A DNA stretch of 61,851 bases from Pseudomonadota bacterium (lineage in GTDB: Bacteria; Pseudomonadota; Gammaproteobacteria; Burkholderiales; Burkholderiaceae_B): the NCBI GenBank assembly GCA_023425645.1, contig JAFACG010000038.1:1-61851 (forward strand), in the 5' to 3' direction. Shown here piece after piece: positions 28,710-37,187 of this stretch. Below the pieces are notes generated by a model. The model did no database searches. It was given only the letters and a program-made list of their open reading frames with translations, and was not told the origin of the DNA. How positions within the stretch are numbered: the first letter of the stretch is position 1; every line of letters begins with the position of its first letter. A program made the translations under genes and the position numbers.

Positions 28710-28749
28710 CTTGTTCTGGAATCGGCCCGGTGCAAGGAACAAGGCGCGA

Positions 28750-29718
28750 TTATTCCACGATCTTGGTGGCGGTCTTCACGAATTCATCGTTGAGCGTCAC
28801 GCCCTGGCGCTTGGCCGCGCCGGGATTGACGTACAGCTCCAGCTTGCTGCTGGTCTCGGAAGCGATGGCGCCGGGCTTCTCGCCTTTCAGGATGCGGATG
28901 ACGATCCCGCCGGTCTGCACGCCCAGGTCATAGTAGTTCACGCCCAGGGCGGCGATGGCGCCGCGCGCCACGCTGTCGGTGTCCGAGGCGATCAGCGGCA
29001 CCTTGGCGTCGTTGCCGACCTTGACCAGGGACTCGTAGGCCGAGACCACATTGTTGTCGGTGTTGGTGTAGATCACGTCCACCTTGCCCACCAGGCTGCG
29101 AGCCGCCGCGCCCACGTCCACGGTGCGGGCCGCGGTGGCCTCGACCAGCGACATGCCGTGCTTGGGCAGCAGTTCTTTCATCTGCTTGACGACCACGGCG
29201 GAGTTGGCTTCGCCGGGGTTGTAGACCATGCCGACCTTCTTGGCCTCGGGAACGACTTTCTTGATCAGCTCGATCTGCGGCTCCAGGGCCAGGGCGTCGG
29301 ACACGCCGGTGACGTTGGTGCCGGATGGTTCCATGCTGGACACCAGGTGCGCCACCACGGGATCGGTCACGGCCGAATACACCACCGGTATATCCTTGGT
29401 GGCGGCGACCACGGCCTGCGCCGACGGCGTGGAAATGGCGACGATCACGTCGGGCTTGTCGCCCACGAACTTGCGCGCGATCTGAGCGGCAATCGCCGGA
29501 TTGCCCTGAGCGGTCTGGAACTGCCACTTCAGGCCCTTGGCTTCGGTGTAGCCGGCATCGGTCAGCGCCTTGTGCACGCCGTCCTTGATGGAATCGAGCG
29601 CCGGATGTTCGACGATCGACGACACCGACACCGATTGTGCATGCACGGCGGCGCCGGACATGAACCCCACACATGCCAAAGCGGCCGCCAGTTGATGTAC
29701 AGACCTGATCAGCTTCAT
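28750..29718 (-). CDS. ABC transporter substrate-binding protein (PF04392-like, TrpX-like)
   Basis: 322 residues. Signal peptide cleaved near AVHA (residue 27), then a type I periplasmic binding fold: SVSSIVEHPALDSIKDGV, IVAISTPSAQAVVAATKDIPVV and a VDVIYTNTDNNV block. AAGGAG lies 7 bases before the ATG at 29718; the longer open frame upstream is not conserved. First gene of the three-gene importer operon. Confidence 0.9.
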   Translation of the reverse strand: MKLIRSVHQLAAALACVGFMSGAAVHAQSVSVSSIVEHPALDSIKDGVHKALTDAGYTEAKGLKWQFQTAQGNPAIAAQIARKFVGDKPDVIVAISTPSAQAVVAATKDIPVVYSAVTDPVVAHLVSSMEPSGTNVTGVSDALALEPQIELIKKVVPEAKKVGMVYNPGEANSAVVVKQMKELLPKHGMSLVEATAARTVDVGAAARSLVGKVDVIYTNTDNNVVSAYESLVKVGNDAKVPLIASDTDSVARGAIAALGVNYYDLGVQTGGIVIRILKGEKPGAIASETSSKLELYVNPGAAKRQGVTLNDEFVKTATKIVE

Positions 29719-29744
29719 CCGATACTCCTTAGATGCGAGAAAAA

Positions 29745-29776
29745 GCGGTAATTTTATAGGCACTAAAGTCTACCGC
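29745..29776. promoter_or_regulatory. Inverted repeat around the binding-protein promoter
   Basis: GCGGTA-N20-TACCGC lies 26-58 bases before the binding-protein start codon. The spacer on the minus strand includes TATAAAAT, a likely -10. A repressor dyad enclosing a promoter would be arranged like this; chance is not excluded. Confidence 0.35.
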
Positions 29777-29777
29777 G

Positions 29778-29823
29778 AATAAAACGGCCGCGCCCTGCAG
29801 GTAATCCCTGCCCTCAAGGCCGT
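29778..29823 (-). terminator. Terminator at the end of the spermidine-synthase-like gene
   Basis: Minus strand: ACGGCC arm overlapping the stop codon, inner GCAGG/CCTGC pairing, then GGCCGTTTTATT. A stem with an internal loop and a short U tract. Confidence 0.5.
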
Positions 29824-30578
29824 CTGGCGCCTGTGTCGCGCAGCGCCGACAACAGCTCGCGGGCCCAGCGCTGTGCAGGCAGCTGATGATCGGCCTGCAC
29901 CTGCATGGCGCGCTCCAGCAGTTCGCCGGCCGTAATCTCCAGCGCATCGCCCTTGAAGGCCAGCACCACCTGATTGCCCTCGTCCATCTCGGGCAGCAGC
30001 AGCACCTTGCCCTCGAAGGCCTGGCGTATGTGGCTGATGTTGCGCTCGAAGCTGGGATGGGCGCCGAACAGGTTGACCGTCATGATGCCCTCCCCGTCCA
30101 GCACCGCGCGGCAGTTCTGATAGAACTCCAGGCTGTCGCGCACCGGCCCCTGGGCGGACGCGTCATACAGGTCCACCATCAGGGCGCGGTATTGGCCATG
30201 CTGATCCGGGTCCTGGACCCACACCCCCGCATCTTCGTGATCGATCTGCGAACGGTCGCTGCCCGGTAGGCGGAAAAAAGCCTGGCAGATGCCGGTCACG
30301 GCCGGATTCCACTCCACCGTGCGCACCTGGCAGGGCGTGTTCTTGAGGCAGAATCGCAGCAGCGAACCCGCGCCCAGTCCCAGTATGGCCAGCTTGTCCT
30401 GCTTGCCCGGCCGGGTGAACATCAGCCAGGCCATCATCTGCTGGGTATAGGCCAGGACCAGTTCGGCCGGCTTGCGCGTGCGCATCGCGCCTTGTATCCA
30501 TTCCGTCCCGAAGTGCAGATAGCGGATGCCATCGCTCTCGGACATGGTGGGGCTGTCATGCTCAAAATCGGCGCACAT
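29814..30578 (-). CDS. Spermidine-synthase-like methyltransferase-fold protein
   Basis: 254 residues. Rossmann nucleotide-type motif LAILGLGAGSLLRFCL, then the acidic strand VRTVEWNP and MVDLYDASAQGP, as in polyamine aminopropyltransferases (SpeE-like), but the N-terminal beta-strand domain of true SpeE is short or absent. It may use decarboxylated S-adenosylmethionine or be a divergent member. The frame is open 100 codons upstream; ATG 30578 has GAGGA at a suitable distance. Confidence 0.75.
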   Translation of the reverse strand: MCADFEHDSPTMSESDGIRYLHFGTEWIQGAMRTRKPAELVLAYTQQMMAWLMFTRPGKQDKLAILGLGAGSLLRFCLKNTPCQVRTVEWNPAVTGICQAFFRLPGSDRSQIDHEDAGVWVQDPDQHGQYRALMVDLYDASAQGPVRDSLEFYQNCRAVLDGEGIMTVNLFGAHPSFERNISHIRQAFEGKVLLLPEMDEGNQVVLAFKGDALEITAGELLERAMQVQADHQLPAQRWARELLSALRDTGARRP

Positions 30579-30592
30579 CACTTCATTCCTCG

Positions 30593-30615
30593 AAAATCGC
30601 CGGCCGCGCCCGGCG
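30593..30615 (-). terminator. Possible terminator after the thiolase gene
   Basis: Minus strand CGCCGG-N6-CCGGCG followed by ATTTTCG, between the thiolase stop and the next ATG. Six-pair GC stem, weak U tract. Confidence 0.4.
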
Positions 30616-30673
30616 CTTTTGACAAAGGCGCCATCATACCAGCCAGCCGCCCCCCCGAACGGCCCGGCCTGCC

Positions 30674-31855
30674 TCAATCGCGGGCGAAGATGGCCGCGAT
30701 CCCCTGCCCGCCGCCTATGCACATGGTGACCAGGGCGTAGCGCCCTTGGATTCGCTGCAGCTCGTGCAGGGCCTTGACCGTCAGTACCGCCCCGGTGGCG
30801 CCGATGGGATGCCCCAGGCTGATGCCGCTGCCGTTGGGATTGACCCGTTCGAGGTCCAGGCCCAGTTCGCGCGATACCGCGCAAGCCTGCGCCGCGAAGG
30901 CCTCGTTGGACTCGATCACGTCCAGGTCCGCCAGCGCCAGGCCGGCGCGCTGCAAGGCGGCGCGCGTGGCCGGCACCGGCCCCATGCCCATGATGCCGGG
31001 CTCCACGCCGGCATGCCCCCAGGACACCAGGCGCGCCAGCGGCGCCAGTCCCCTGGCGCGCGCCTGGTCCGCGGACATGAGCAGGACCGCCGCCGCGCCG
31101 TCATTCAGGCCCGAGGCATTGCCCGCCGTCACGCTGCCGCCTTCCTGAAGGAACACGGGCTTGAGGCTGCTGAAGCTCTCCGGGGTCGCATCGGGGCGCA
31201 CGTGCTCGTCCTGGTCGAACACAAGCTCGCCCTTGCGGCTTTTCTGGATGACGGGCACGATCTGCCCCTTGAAATAACCCTGCTCGATGGCCCGCTGAGC
31301 CCGCCGGTGCGACTGCAGCGCCAGCTCGTCCTGGTCCGCCCGCGTGATCCCGTAACGGCGCGCCACATTCTCGGCCGTGATGCCCATATGGACCCGATCG
31401 AAGGGATCGGTCAGCGCGCCCGTCATCATGTCCATCATCACGGTGTCGCCCATGCGGGCTCCCCAGCGGTGCGCGCTGGACATATAAGGAGCGCGGCTCA
31501 TGCTTTCGGCCCCGCCGGCCAGGGCCACTTCGGCGTCGCCCAGCAGAATGCCCTGCGCGGCCGAGACGATGGCCTGCAGGCCCGAGCCGCACAAGCGATT
31601 CACGTTCATGGCCGGCGTGTCATAGCCCAGCCCGGCCTGCACGGCCGCCACGCGCGACAGATACATGTCGCGCGGTTCGGTCTGGATCACCTGTCCCATG
31701 ACCACATGCTGCACATCGGCGGCGTCCACCCCGCTGCGATCGAGCGCGGCCCGCAGCACCATGGCTCCCAATTCCACCGGCGATACATTCTTGAGCGCTC
31801 CGCCAAAATCGCCGATGGCGGTGCGGCATGCCTGGACTACGACTACGTCTGTCAT
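30674..31855 (-). CDS. Acetyl-CoA acetyltransferase (thiolase)
   Basis: 393 residues, standard thiolase length. Nucleophile Cys in NVNRLCGSGLQA, His in GHPIGATGA and the second Cys in CIGGGQGIA are all present, so it should be active in acetoacetyl-CoA formation or beta-oxidation thiolysis. The frame extends about 100 codons upstream without conservation; GGGAG precedes the ATG at 31855. Divergent from the universal stress protein gene; no other fatty-acid genes are adjacent. Confidence 0.94.
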   Translation of the reverse strand: MTDVVVVQACRTAIGDFGGALKNVSPVELGAMVLRAALDRSGVDAADVQHVVMGQVIQTEPRDMYLSRVAAVQAGLGYDTPAMNVNRLCGSGLQAIVSAAQGILLGDAEVALAGGAESMSRAPYMSSAHRWGARMGDTVMMDMMTGALTDPFDRVHMGITAENVARRYGITRADQDELALQSHRRAQRAIEQGYFKGQIVPVIQKSRKGELVFDQDEHVRPDATPESFSSLKPVFLQEGGSVTAGNASGLNDGAAAVLLMSADQARARGLAPLARLVSWGHAGVEPGIMGMGPVPATRAALQRAGLALADLDVIESNEAFAAQACAVSRELGLDLERVNPNGSGISLGHPIGATGAVLTVKALHELQRIQGRYALVTMCIGGGQGIAAIFARD

Positions 31856-31972
31856 TGAAGTCTCCCTGCGCCCTTTGCGGGCGCGGCAACAGGAGCAAAA
31901 AGCGTGGACGCCCCGCTCCCGGAACGTAAATCCCCTGTTCCTGAGACCGCAGACCGGACACAACAGGGACAA

Positions 31973-32001
31973 TTCACAGTAAGGTTCCTGATACGTTATA
32001 C
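31973..32001 (+). promoter_or_regulatory. Promoter of the universal stress protein gene
   Basis: TTCACA, 17-base spacer, TTATAC: a fair sigma-70-type promoter 42 bases before the ATG. CCCTGTT (31933-31939) and AACAGGG (31962-31968) form an inverted repeat just upstream. Confidence 0.5.
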
Positions 32002-32042
32002 AAAACACACGCCGCTGATAACCCTCTTTAAGGAATTCCCCC

Positions 32043-32504
32043 ATGTACGAGCGCATTCTGGTCGCCACCGACGGATCGGAACTATCCGACCACGCCGTCC
32101 GCCACGCCTTGAATCTGGCCAAAGCCTGCGACGCCAAGCTCATTGCACTGCGCGTCATCCCGCGCTACCGGCAGAGCTACCTGGAAGGCGGCCCCATCCT
32201 GGACCAGAAGATGGACAGCCGCGTCGAGGCGCTGTGGACGGAGCACGCCCAAGCCGAGCTGGCGGCCGTCAAGCAGGCCGGCAAGGACATAGGCGTGGCG
32301 GTCAAAACCGTCGTCGCCAAGTCGGACCTGATCGCCAATGCCATCATATCGGCCGCCGAAAAACAGAAGGCCGACCTGATCGTCATGGCCTCGCACGGCC
32401 GCAAGGGCTACCAGCGCATCCTGCTGGGCAGCGAGACCCAGCACGTCCTGACCCAGTCGGAAATCCCGGTGCTGGTCATCCGCAAGAAAGCAAAGAAAAA
32501 ATAG
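32043..32504 (+). CDS. Universal stress protein, UspA family
   Basis: 153 residues, single Usp domain. N-terminal RILVATDGSELSDHAVRHAL and C-terminal ATP-loop-like HGRKGYQRILLGS, with Ala in place of the first Gly of the usual G-x2-G. Basic tail KKAKKK. AAGGA precedes the ATG. Monocistronic: own promoter and a strong terminator. Role in stress survival is known for the family; the trigger here is unknown. Confidence 0.93.
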   Translation: MYERILVATDGSELSDHAVRHALNLAKACDAKLIALRVIPRYRQSYLEGGPILDQKMDSRVEALWTEHAQAELAAVKQAGKDIGVAVKTVVAKSDLIANAIISAAEKQKADLIVMASHGRKGYQRILLGSETQHVLTQSEIPVLVIRKKAKKK

Positions 32505-32522
32505 GCGCCTGCCGCCGGAATC

Positions 32523-32551
32523 AAAGCGCAGGCCCGGGCCTGCGCTTTTTT
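32523..32551 (+). terminator. Strong intrinsic terminator after the stress protein gene
   Basis: AAAGCGCAGG-CCCGGG-CCTGCGCTTTTTT, a perfect GC-rich palindrome followed by six T. Confidence 0.9.
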
Positions 32552-32709
32552 ATCCGCATCGATGCCGCCCGGGCGCCCGACCCACGCGAATTCCCAAGAG
32601 CCTTATTTGAGACGGGCTATTGCACCGGCCGGTTTCTGCAGCAAGAATCGGAGTGTCCCCCGCGATAAAGGACGACACACTGCCTATCCCCTTCTTCCGG
32701 AGCACGGTC

Positions 32710-33480
32710 ATGAGTCTCAGCACGCAGGAAAAACGCCGGCGCTTTCGCGCACTGCACCAGCAAGGCACCCTCATATTGCCCAATCCCTGGGACCTGGGCG
32801 GCGTACGCCGCCTGGAACGGCTAGGCGCGCAGGCCATCGCCAGCAGCAGTGCGGCCTACGCCTGGGCTCAGGGGCTGGACGATTTCCAGCCCGGCCGCGA
32901 CGCGCTGCTCGAACATTTGCGCCAGCTGGCCTCCAGCACCGATTTGCCCATCAATGCCGACTTCGAAGACGGTTTCGCCGCGCAGCCCGACGAGGTAGCC
33001 GCCAATGTGCGCCTGGCGATAGGCACCGGCATCGCCGGACTGTCCATCGAGGACCGCCGCGACGACGGACTGTATGAAAAAGACCTGGCCGTCGCCCGCA
33101 TCCGGGCTTCCAGGGCCGCCATCCAGGCCAGCGGCGAGGACGTCCTGCTGGTGGGGCGCAGCGAAGGCCTGTTGACAGGCGCGGCCGGCCTGGACGAAAC
33201 CATAGACAGGCTGCAGGCCTACGCCCAGGCGGGCGCCGACGTGGTCTACGCGCCAGGCCTGCGCCGGCTGGACGACATCGCACGCGTCGTACAGGCCGTG
33301 GCCCCTACCCCCGTCAATGTGCTGCTGATCGATCCCAGCCTGACCGTGTCCGACCTCGCCGCCCTGGGCGTGCGCCGCGTCAGCACGGGATCCCAGCTGG
33401 CCGTCGCGGCCTGGGCGGGATTCGAGCAGGCCGCCGTCAGCCTGCTGCAGCATGGGCGCCTGCCTGAGCGCCTGTCCTGA
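32710..33480 (+). CDS. Isocitrate lyase/PEP mutase family protein
   Basis: 256 residues of the PEP mutase/isocitrate lyase superfamily: PNPWDLGGVRRLERLGAQAIASSSAA, metal-binding INADFEDGF, and SIEDRR. It lacks the KKCGH catalytic loop of isocitrate lyase, so it is more likely a lyase or hydrolase on a 2-oxo or phosphono acid; substrate unknown. The frame starts earlier but conservation begins at the ATG at 32710, preceded by GGAG. Confidence 0.85.
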   Translation: MSLSTQEKRRRFRALHQQGTLILPNPWDLGGVRRLERLGAQAIASSSAAYAWAQGLDDFQPGRDALLEHLRQLASSTDLPINADFEDGFAAQPDEVAANVRLAIGTGIAGLSIEDRRDDGLYEKDLAVARIRASRAAIQASGEDVLLVGRSEGLLTGAAGLDETIDRLQAYAQAGADVVYAPGLRRLDDIARVVQAVAPTPVNVLLIDPSLTVSDLAALGVRRVSTGSQLAVAAWAGFEQAAVSLLQHGRLPERLS

Positions 33481-33516
33481 TCCCCGCCAGGCTGTGCAGC
33501 CGCACCCAAGGCCCAA

Positions 33517-33552
33517 AAAAATAGCGCAAGCAATCATGCTTGCGCTATTTTT
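33517..33552. terminator. Bidirectional terminator
   Basis: Perfect 15-base stem AAAAATAGCGCAAGC / GCTTGCGCTATTTTT with a six-base loop. Serves the PEP-mutase-family gene on the plus strand and the small ORF at 33569-33715 on the minus strand. Confidence 0.9.
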
Positions 33553-33568
33553 CAATACCGCGGCACTA

Positions 33569-33715
33569 TCAGGCCGTTTCGGCGGCGCAGTGCTCGCTGG
33601 GCTGCTCCGTCTTGCTTTCGGCATCTGTTTCCCGCGCGGCTTTCTTGGGAGCGACCCAATTAAGGGGCTCGACCTCAAAGGCCTGTTTGCGACGAACCGG
33701 TTTCGATTGACTCAC
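33569..33715 (-). CDS. Small hypothetical protein, 48 residues
   Basis: GTG start at 33715 with AGGAG six bases before it; the product begins MSQSKPVRRKQAFEVEPLNW, basic in the first half and acidic with one Cys in the second. A perfect terminator follows 16 bases after the stop, and the upstream region is AT-rich. The combination of SD, start, stop and terminator supports a real gene in the 519-base gap between annotated genes. No recognisable family; no signal peptide or membrane segment. Confidence 0.55.
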   Translation of the reverse strand: MSQSKPVRRKQAFEVEPLNWVAPKKAARETDAESKTEQPSEHCAAETA

Positions 33716-33999
33716 GATTTGCTCCTGTTGACATCGACAGGGGGCGCCCCCTTAGCGCCCCGATTATTTGATTATATCAATAATTAGAATACGAATCAAT
33801 TTTTGCAGAAGTTAGGTATTCAATCGCTGAAAATAAGCTGTTTTTGAACAAAATCAGGCATGCCAGCGCGGACCTTGCGAGTCTGCCCGCCTGGTTTGGA
33901 GCCGGCATCCTTATTTGTACTGATCGTCAGCCCAGGACAAGCCGTGTACGCTCTGCGCATGCCTCGCCAGAAGGCCATCATGCACAAGGGAGACATATC

Positions 34000-34893
34000 A
34001 TGGACACCCTGGATCGCCCGCTGCGCTATTTTCTGCGCATCGCTCAGCTTGAATCCCTGTCGCGGGCCGCGGACGAACTGGACCAGAGCCAATCAGGCAT
34101 CAGCAAGCAACTGGCCGCCCTGGAGCAGGCCCTGGGCAAGCCGCTGTTCGTGCGCACCGGGCGCGGCGTCAAGCTGACCGACGCCGGCCGCCTGTTGCGC
34201 GACGCCATCGAACCGGCCTATCGGCGCATAGACCTGGCGGTGGACACCGTGCGCCAGCAGTACGGGGTGAGCCAGGGCACCGTCCGCCTGGCCACCGTTC
34301 ACACCCTGAGCTACTACTTCATGGCCGATGTGGCGGCAACCTTCATGAGTTCGCACCCCAGCGTCAACCTGTCCCTGCTCGGCCACAGCTCGCCCGAAGT
34401 CGTCTCCCTGGTCGAAACCGGCAAGGCGGACATGGGCTTTGTCTACGACGTGGCCGTGGACTGCGGCGACCTGGTGTCGCATGTGCTGTTCGACGACCAG
34501 ATGTGCCTGATCTCGGCGCGTCCGGATCCGGCGCCGGACGGCGACCTGACGGCGCGGCCGCTGCGGCTGGTGGGGTTTCCCAGCCACTATGCCTTGCGCC
34601 GCATGGTGCACAGCAGCGGACTGGAGCCCGAATTCGTGGCCGAGGCCGAGACCATAGACGCCATGCTGCGCCTGGTGTCCTCCGGCGTAGGCGACTGCAT
34701 CCTGCCAGCCCGCATTCCCGACAGGCTCCTGGCCGAGTACGAACTGCACAAGCACCCCGTCACGGCGCCGGCCTTGCAGCGCCGGGTCGTCGCCATCCTG
34801 CGCGCGGATCGCCAGCCTCAGACCCTGACGACAGAACTGCTCAGTTGCGCCATGCGCGCCGCCGACACCCTGGAAGACGCCACGGTGGAATAG
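34000..34893 (+). CDS. LysR family transcriptional regulator
   Basis: 297 residues: N-terminal helix-turn-helix (LRYFLRIAQLESLSRAADEL... SGISKQLAALE) and substrate-binding domain. GGGAG lies 8 bases before the ATG at 34000; the open frame upstream is unconserved. About 100 bases before the aldolase gene on the same strand, so it probably controls, and may be cotranscribed with, the aldolase-transporter pair. AT-rich DNA at 33765-33850 is a likely promoter region shared with the small minus-strand ORF. Confidence 0.92.
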   Translation: MDTLDRPLRYFLRIAQLESLSRAADELDQSQSGISKQLAALEQALGKPLFVRTGRGVKLTDAGRLLRDAIEPAYRRIDLAVDTVRQQYGVSQGTVRLATVHTLSYYFMADVAATFMSSHPSVNLSLLGHSSPEVVSLVETGKADMGFVYDVAVDCGDLVSHVLFDDQMCLISARPDPAPDGDLTARPLRLVGFPSHYALRRMVHSSGLEPEFVAEAETIDAMLRLVSSGVGDCILPARIPDRLLAEYELHKHPVTAPALQRRVVAILRADRQPQTLTTELLSCAMRAADTLEDATVE

Positions 34894-34992
34894 CTGCTAT
34901 GAGCGCAGCATCATGGCTTGCGCTCCCTGCAATCGCCATACTGGCTCCAGGCCTGCCCCATGCAGGCTCACAACAATTCCAAAGGAGACAAG

Positions 34993-35772
34993 ATGCCGAA
35001 CGCACTCAGGGAGAAATCCTATTTCGACGCCCGGGCCACGCAGGACATGGCCCGCCACCTGCGCCCGGTGGAGCGCAGCATTCCCGAAACCATGGCCTGC
35101 GCCTGCCGCATCCTGGCCATGACCGAACAGGAGGCCGGGCTGGCGGGACAGATCAGCGTGCGCTCCGAACGCCCCGACGCCTACTGGACTCTGCGCTTCG
35201 GTCTGGGCTTTGACGAGGCCATGCCCCAGGACTTCATCGAAGTGGACCGGGACCTGAACACCTTGTCCGGGCACGGCATGGCCAATCCGGCCACGCGCTT
35301 TCACCTGTGGGTCTACCAGGCCAGGCCCGACGTGCAATCCATCATCCACACCCATTCTCCCTGGGCCAGCGCGCTGGCGGCGGCCCGGCAGCCGCTGGTC
35401 ATCGCCCAGATGGACATGACGCCCCTGCACGAGGATTGCGCCTTCCTGCCCGACTGGCCCGGCGTGCCGATCGCGGACCAGGAAGGAGTCATCATCTCCG
35501 GGGCGCTGGGCGACAAGCGCGCCATCATCCTGGCCCATCACGGCTATCTGACCGCCGGCCGCTCCTGCGAAGAAGCCACCTACCTGTCCGTGTACCTGGA
35601 GCGAGCCGCGCGCCTGCAGATCCGCGCCCAGGCCTTCGGGCCGCTGACGCCCGTGGACGACGCGCTGGCCCGCGAGGCGCATGACTACCTGCTCAAACCC
35701 TTCATCGTGCGCGCCACCTTCGACTACTGGGTCCGGCAGTCGCGTCGCGCCCCCGGCCTGCCCTCGCTCTGA
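34993..35772 (+). CDS. Class II aldolase/adducin family protein
   Basis: 259 residues. Zinc-site motifs HTHS and HHGYLTAGRS, plus the RFHLWVYQARPDVQSIIHTH context, match the fuculose-1-phosphate aldolase/adducin family. Longer than FucA because of an N-terminal extension; such members are often decarboxylases or aldolases on non-phosphorylated acids. AAGGAG precedes the ATG at 34993. Next to an MHS importer and a LysR regulator, suggesting a small catabolic unit for an organic acid. Confidence 0.85.
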   Translation: MPNALREKSYFDARATQDMARHLRPVERSIPETMACACRILAMTEQEAGLAGQISVRSERPDAYWTLRFGLGFDEAMPQDFIEVDRDLNTLSGHGMANPATRFHLWVYQARPDVQSIIHTHSPWASALAAARQPLVIAQMDMTPLHEDCAFLPDWPGVPIADQEGVIISGALGDKRAIILAHHGYLTAGRSCEEATYLSVYLERAARLQIRAQAFGPLTPVDDALAREAHDYLLKPFIVRATFDYWVRQSRRAPGLPSL

Positions 35773-35804
35773 GCCGCCTTTCTCACACTTGCAAGGATAC
35801 GAAC

Positions 35805-37139
35805 ATGACTATGCCTGCAAAGCAGGCGGCGCGCTCGCGCCGCCAGTACGTGACGGCGGGACTGGCCAGCATGATGGGCACCACCATCGAATGGTACGAC
35901 TTCTTCCTCTACGGCACGGCCGCCGCCCTGATATTCAACCAGATATTCTTCCCGGCCTTCGACCCGATCACGGGCACGCTGGCCGCCTTCGCCACCTATT
36001 CCGTGGGTTTCTTCGCCCGCCCTTTGGGCGGCATCGTCTTCGGCCATTTCGGCGATCGCGTCGGACGCAAGTCCATGCTGCTGATCACCCTGTTCATGAT
36101 GGGCATACCAACCATCCTGATCGGGCTGATCCCCTCGTATGACAGCATAGGCTACTGGGGCGCCGTGCTGCTGGTGCTGATGCGTTTCTGCCAGGGCGTG
36201 GCGGTGGGCGGCGAATGGGGCGGCGCCGTGCTGATGGCCGTGGAGCACGCCCCCGAAGGAAAGAAGGGCTTCTTCGGCAGCCTGCCCCAGGCCGGGGTGG
36301 CGCCGGGCCTGATCCTGTCGTCGCTGGCCATGGGCGCGGTCGCCGCCCTGCCCGAAAAAGACATGCTCACCTGGGGCTGGCGCATCCCGTTCCTGGCCAG
36401 CGTGCTGCTCCTGCTGGTGGGCTGGTTCATCCGCCTGAAAGTGGCCGAGTCCCCCGACTTCGAGCGCATGCAGGGCAAGGGCGACAAGGTGGAGGTGCCC
36501 GCCAAGGTGGTCTTCAGGCGCTATCCCCGCGAGCTGCTGCTGGTGATCGGCGCCCGTCTGGCGGAGGTGACCTGGTTCTACACCGTCGTCACCTTCGCCC
36601 TGGCCTACGCCACCGGCACGCTGGGCCTGCCGCGCACCGTGCTGCTGGACGCCACCATCTGGGGCGCGGCCGCAGCCCTGTTCGCCATGCCGGTATTCGG
36701 CCTGCTGGGCGATCGCCTGGGCCACAAGTGGGTGTTCATGACCGGCTCGGCGGGCATTCTGGTCTTCGCGCCGCTGTTCTTCGACATGCTGCAGACCCGC
36801 GACACCGGCACCATCACCCTGGCCATGATGCTGGCCGTCGGCCTGGTCTATGCCTGCCTGTACGGACCGCAGGGCAGCCTGTTTTCGTCCCAGTTCCCGC
36901 CTGAGGTGCGCTACAGCGGCATCTCGATCGCCGTGCAGATCTCCGGCGCCCTGGGCGGCGGCCTGGCGCCCATCGTGGCCACATCCCTGCTGGCCTGGGG
37001 CGACGGCAGCCCGCGCTACATAGTCTGGTACCTGAGTCTGCTGGGAGTGGTCGCCATGGCCAGCGCATGGCGCATGCACGGGCCGCGGCATTTCGGCGCG
37101 CCGGCCGCCCGCCCCGCCGCCCCGGCGCTTCGATCCTGA
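35805..37139 (+). CDS. MFS transporter, metabolite:H+ symporter (MHS) family
   Basis: 444 residues, 12 membrane segments. TTIEWYDFFLYGTAA near the N-terminus and FGHFGDRVGRKSML are MHS hallmarks (KgtP, ShiA, ProP, citrate carriers). Likely imports a carboxylate used by the adjacent aldolase-family enzyme. Starts 32 bases after that gene. Ends in an Ala/Pro-rich tail. Confidence 0.9.
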   Translation: MTMPAKQAARSRRQYVTAGLASMMGTTIEWYDFFLYGTAAALIFNQIFFPAFDPITGTLAAFATYSVGFFARPLGGIVFGHFGDRVGRKSMLLITLFMMGIPTILIGLIPSYDSIGYWGAVLLVLMRFCQGVAVGGEWGGAVLMAVEHAPEGKKGFFGSLPQAGVAPGLILSSLAMGAVAALPEKDMLTWGWRIPFLASVLLLLVGWFIRLKVAESPDFERMQGKGDKVEVPAKVVFRRYPRELLLVIGARLAEVTWFYTVVTFALAYATGTLGLPRTVLLDATIWGAAAALFAMPVFGLLGDRLGHKWVFMTGSAGILVFAPLFFDMLQTRDTGTITLAMMLAVGLVYACLYGPQGSLFSSQFPPEVRYSGISIAVQISGALGGGLAPIVATSLLAWGDGSPRYIVWYLSLLGVVAMASAWRMHGPRHFGAPAARPAAPALRS

Positions 37140-37156
37140 CGCGGTCTTACAGGGCA

Positions 37157-37181
37157 GCGGCCGGGAGGCGATCCCGGCCGC
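37157..37181. terminator. GC-rich hairpin between convergent genes
   Basis: GCGGCCGGGA-GGCGA-TCCCGGCCGC, perfect 10-base stem, between the transporter and the convergent decarboxylase gene. It lacks a T run, so it may be a weak terminator or an mRNA-protecting hairpin. Confidence 0.5.
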
Positions 37182-37187
37182 ATCCTC

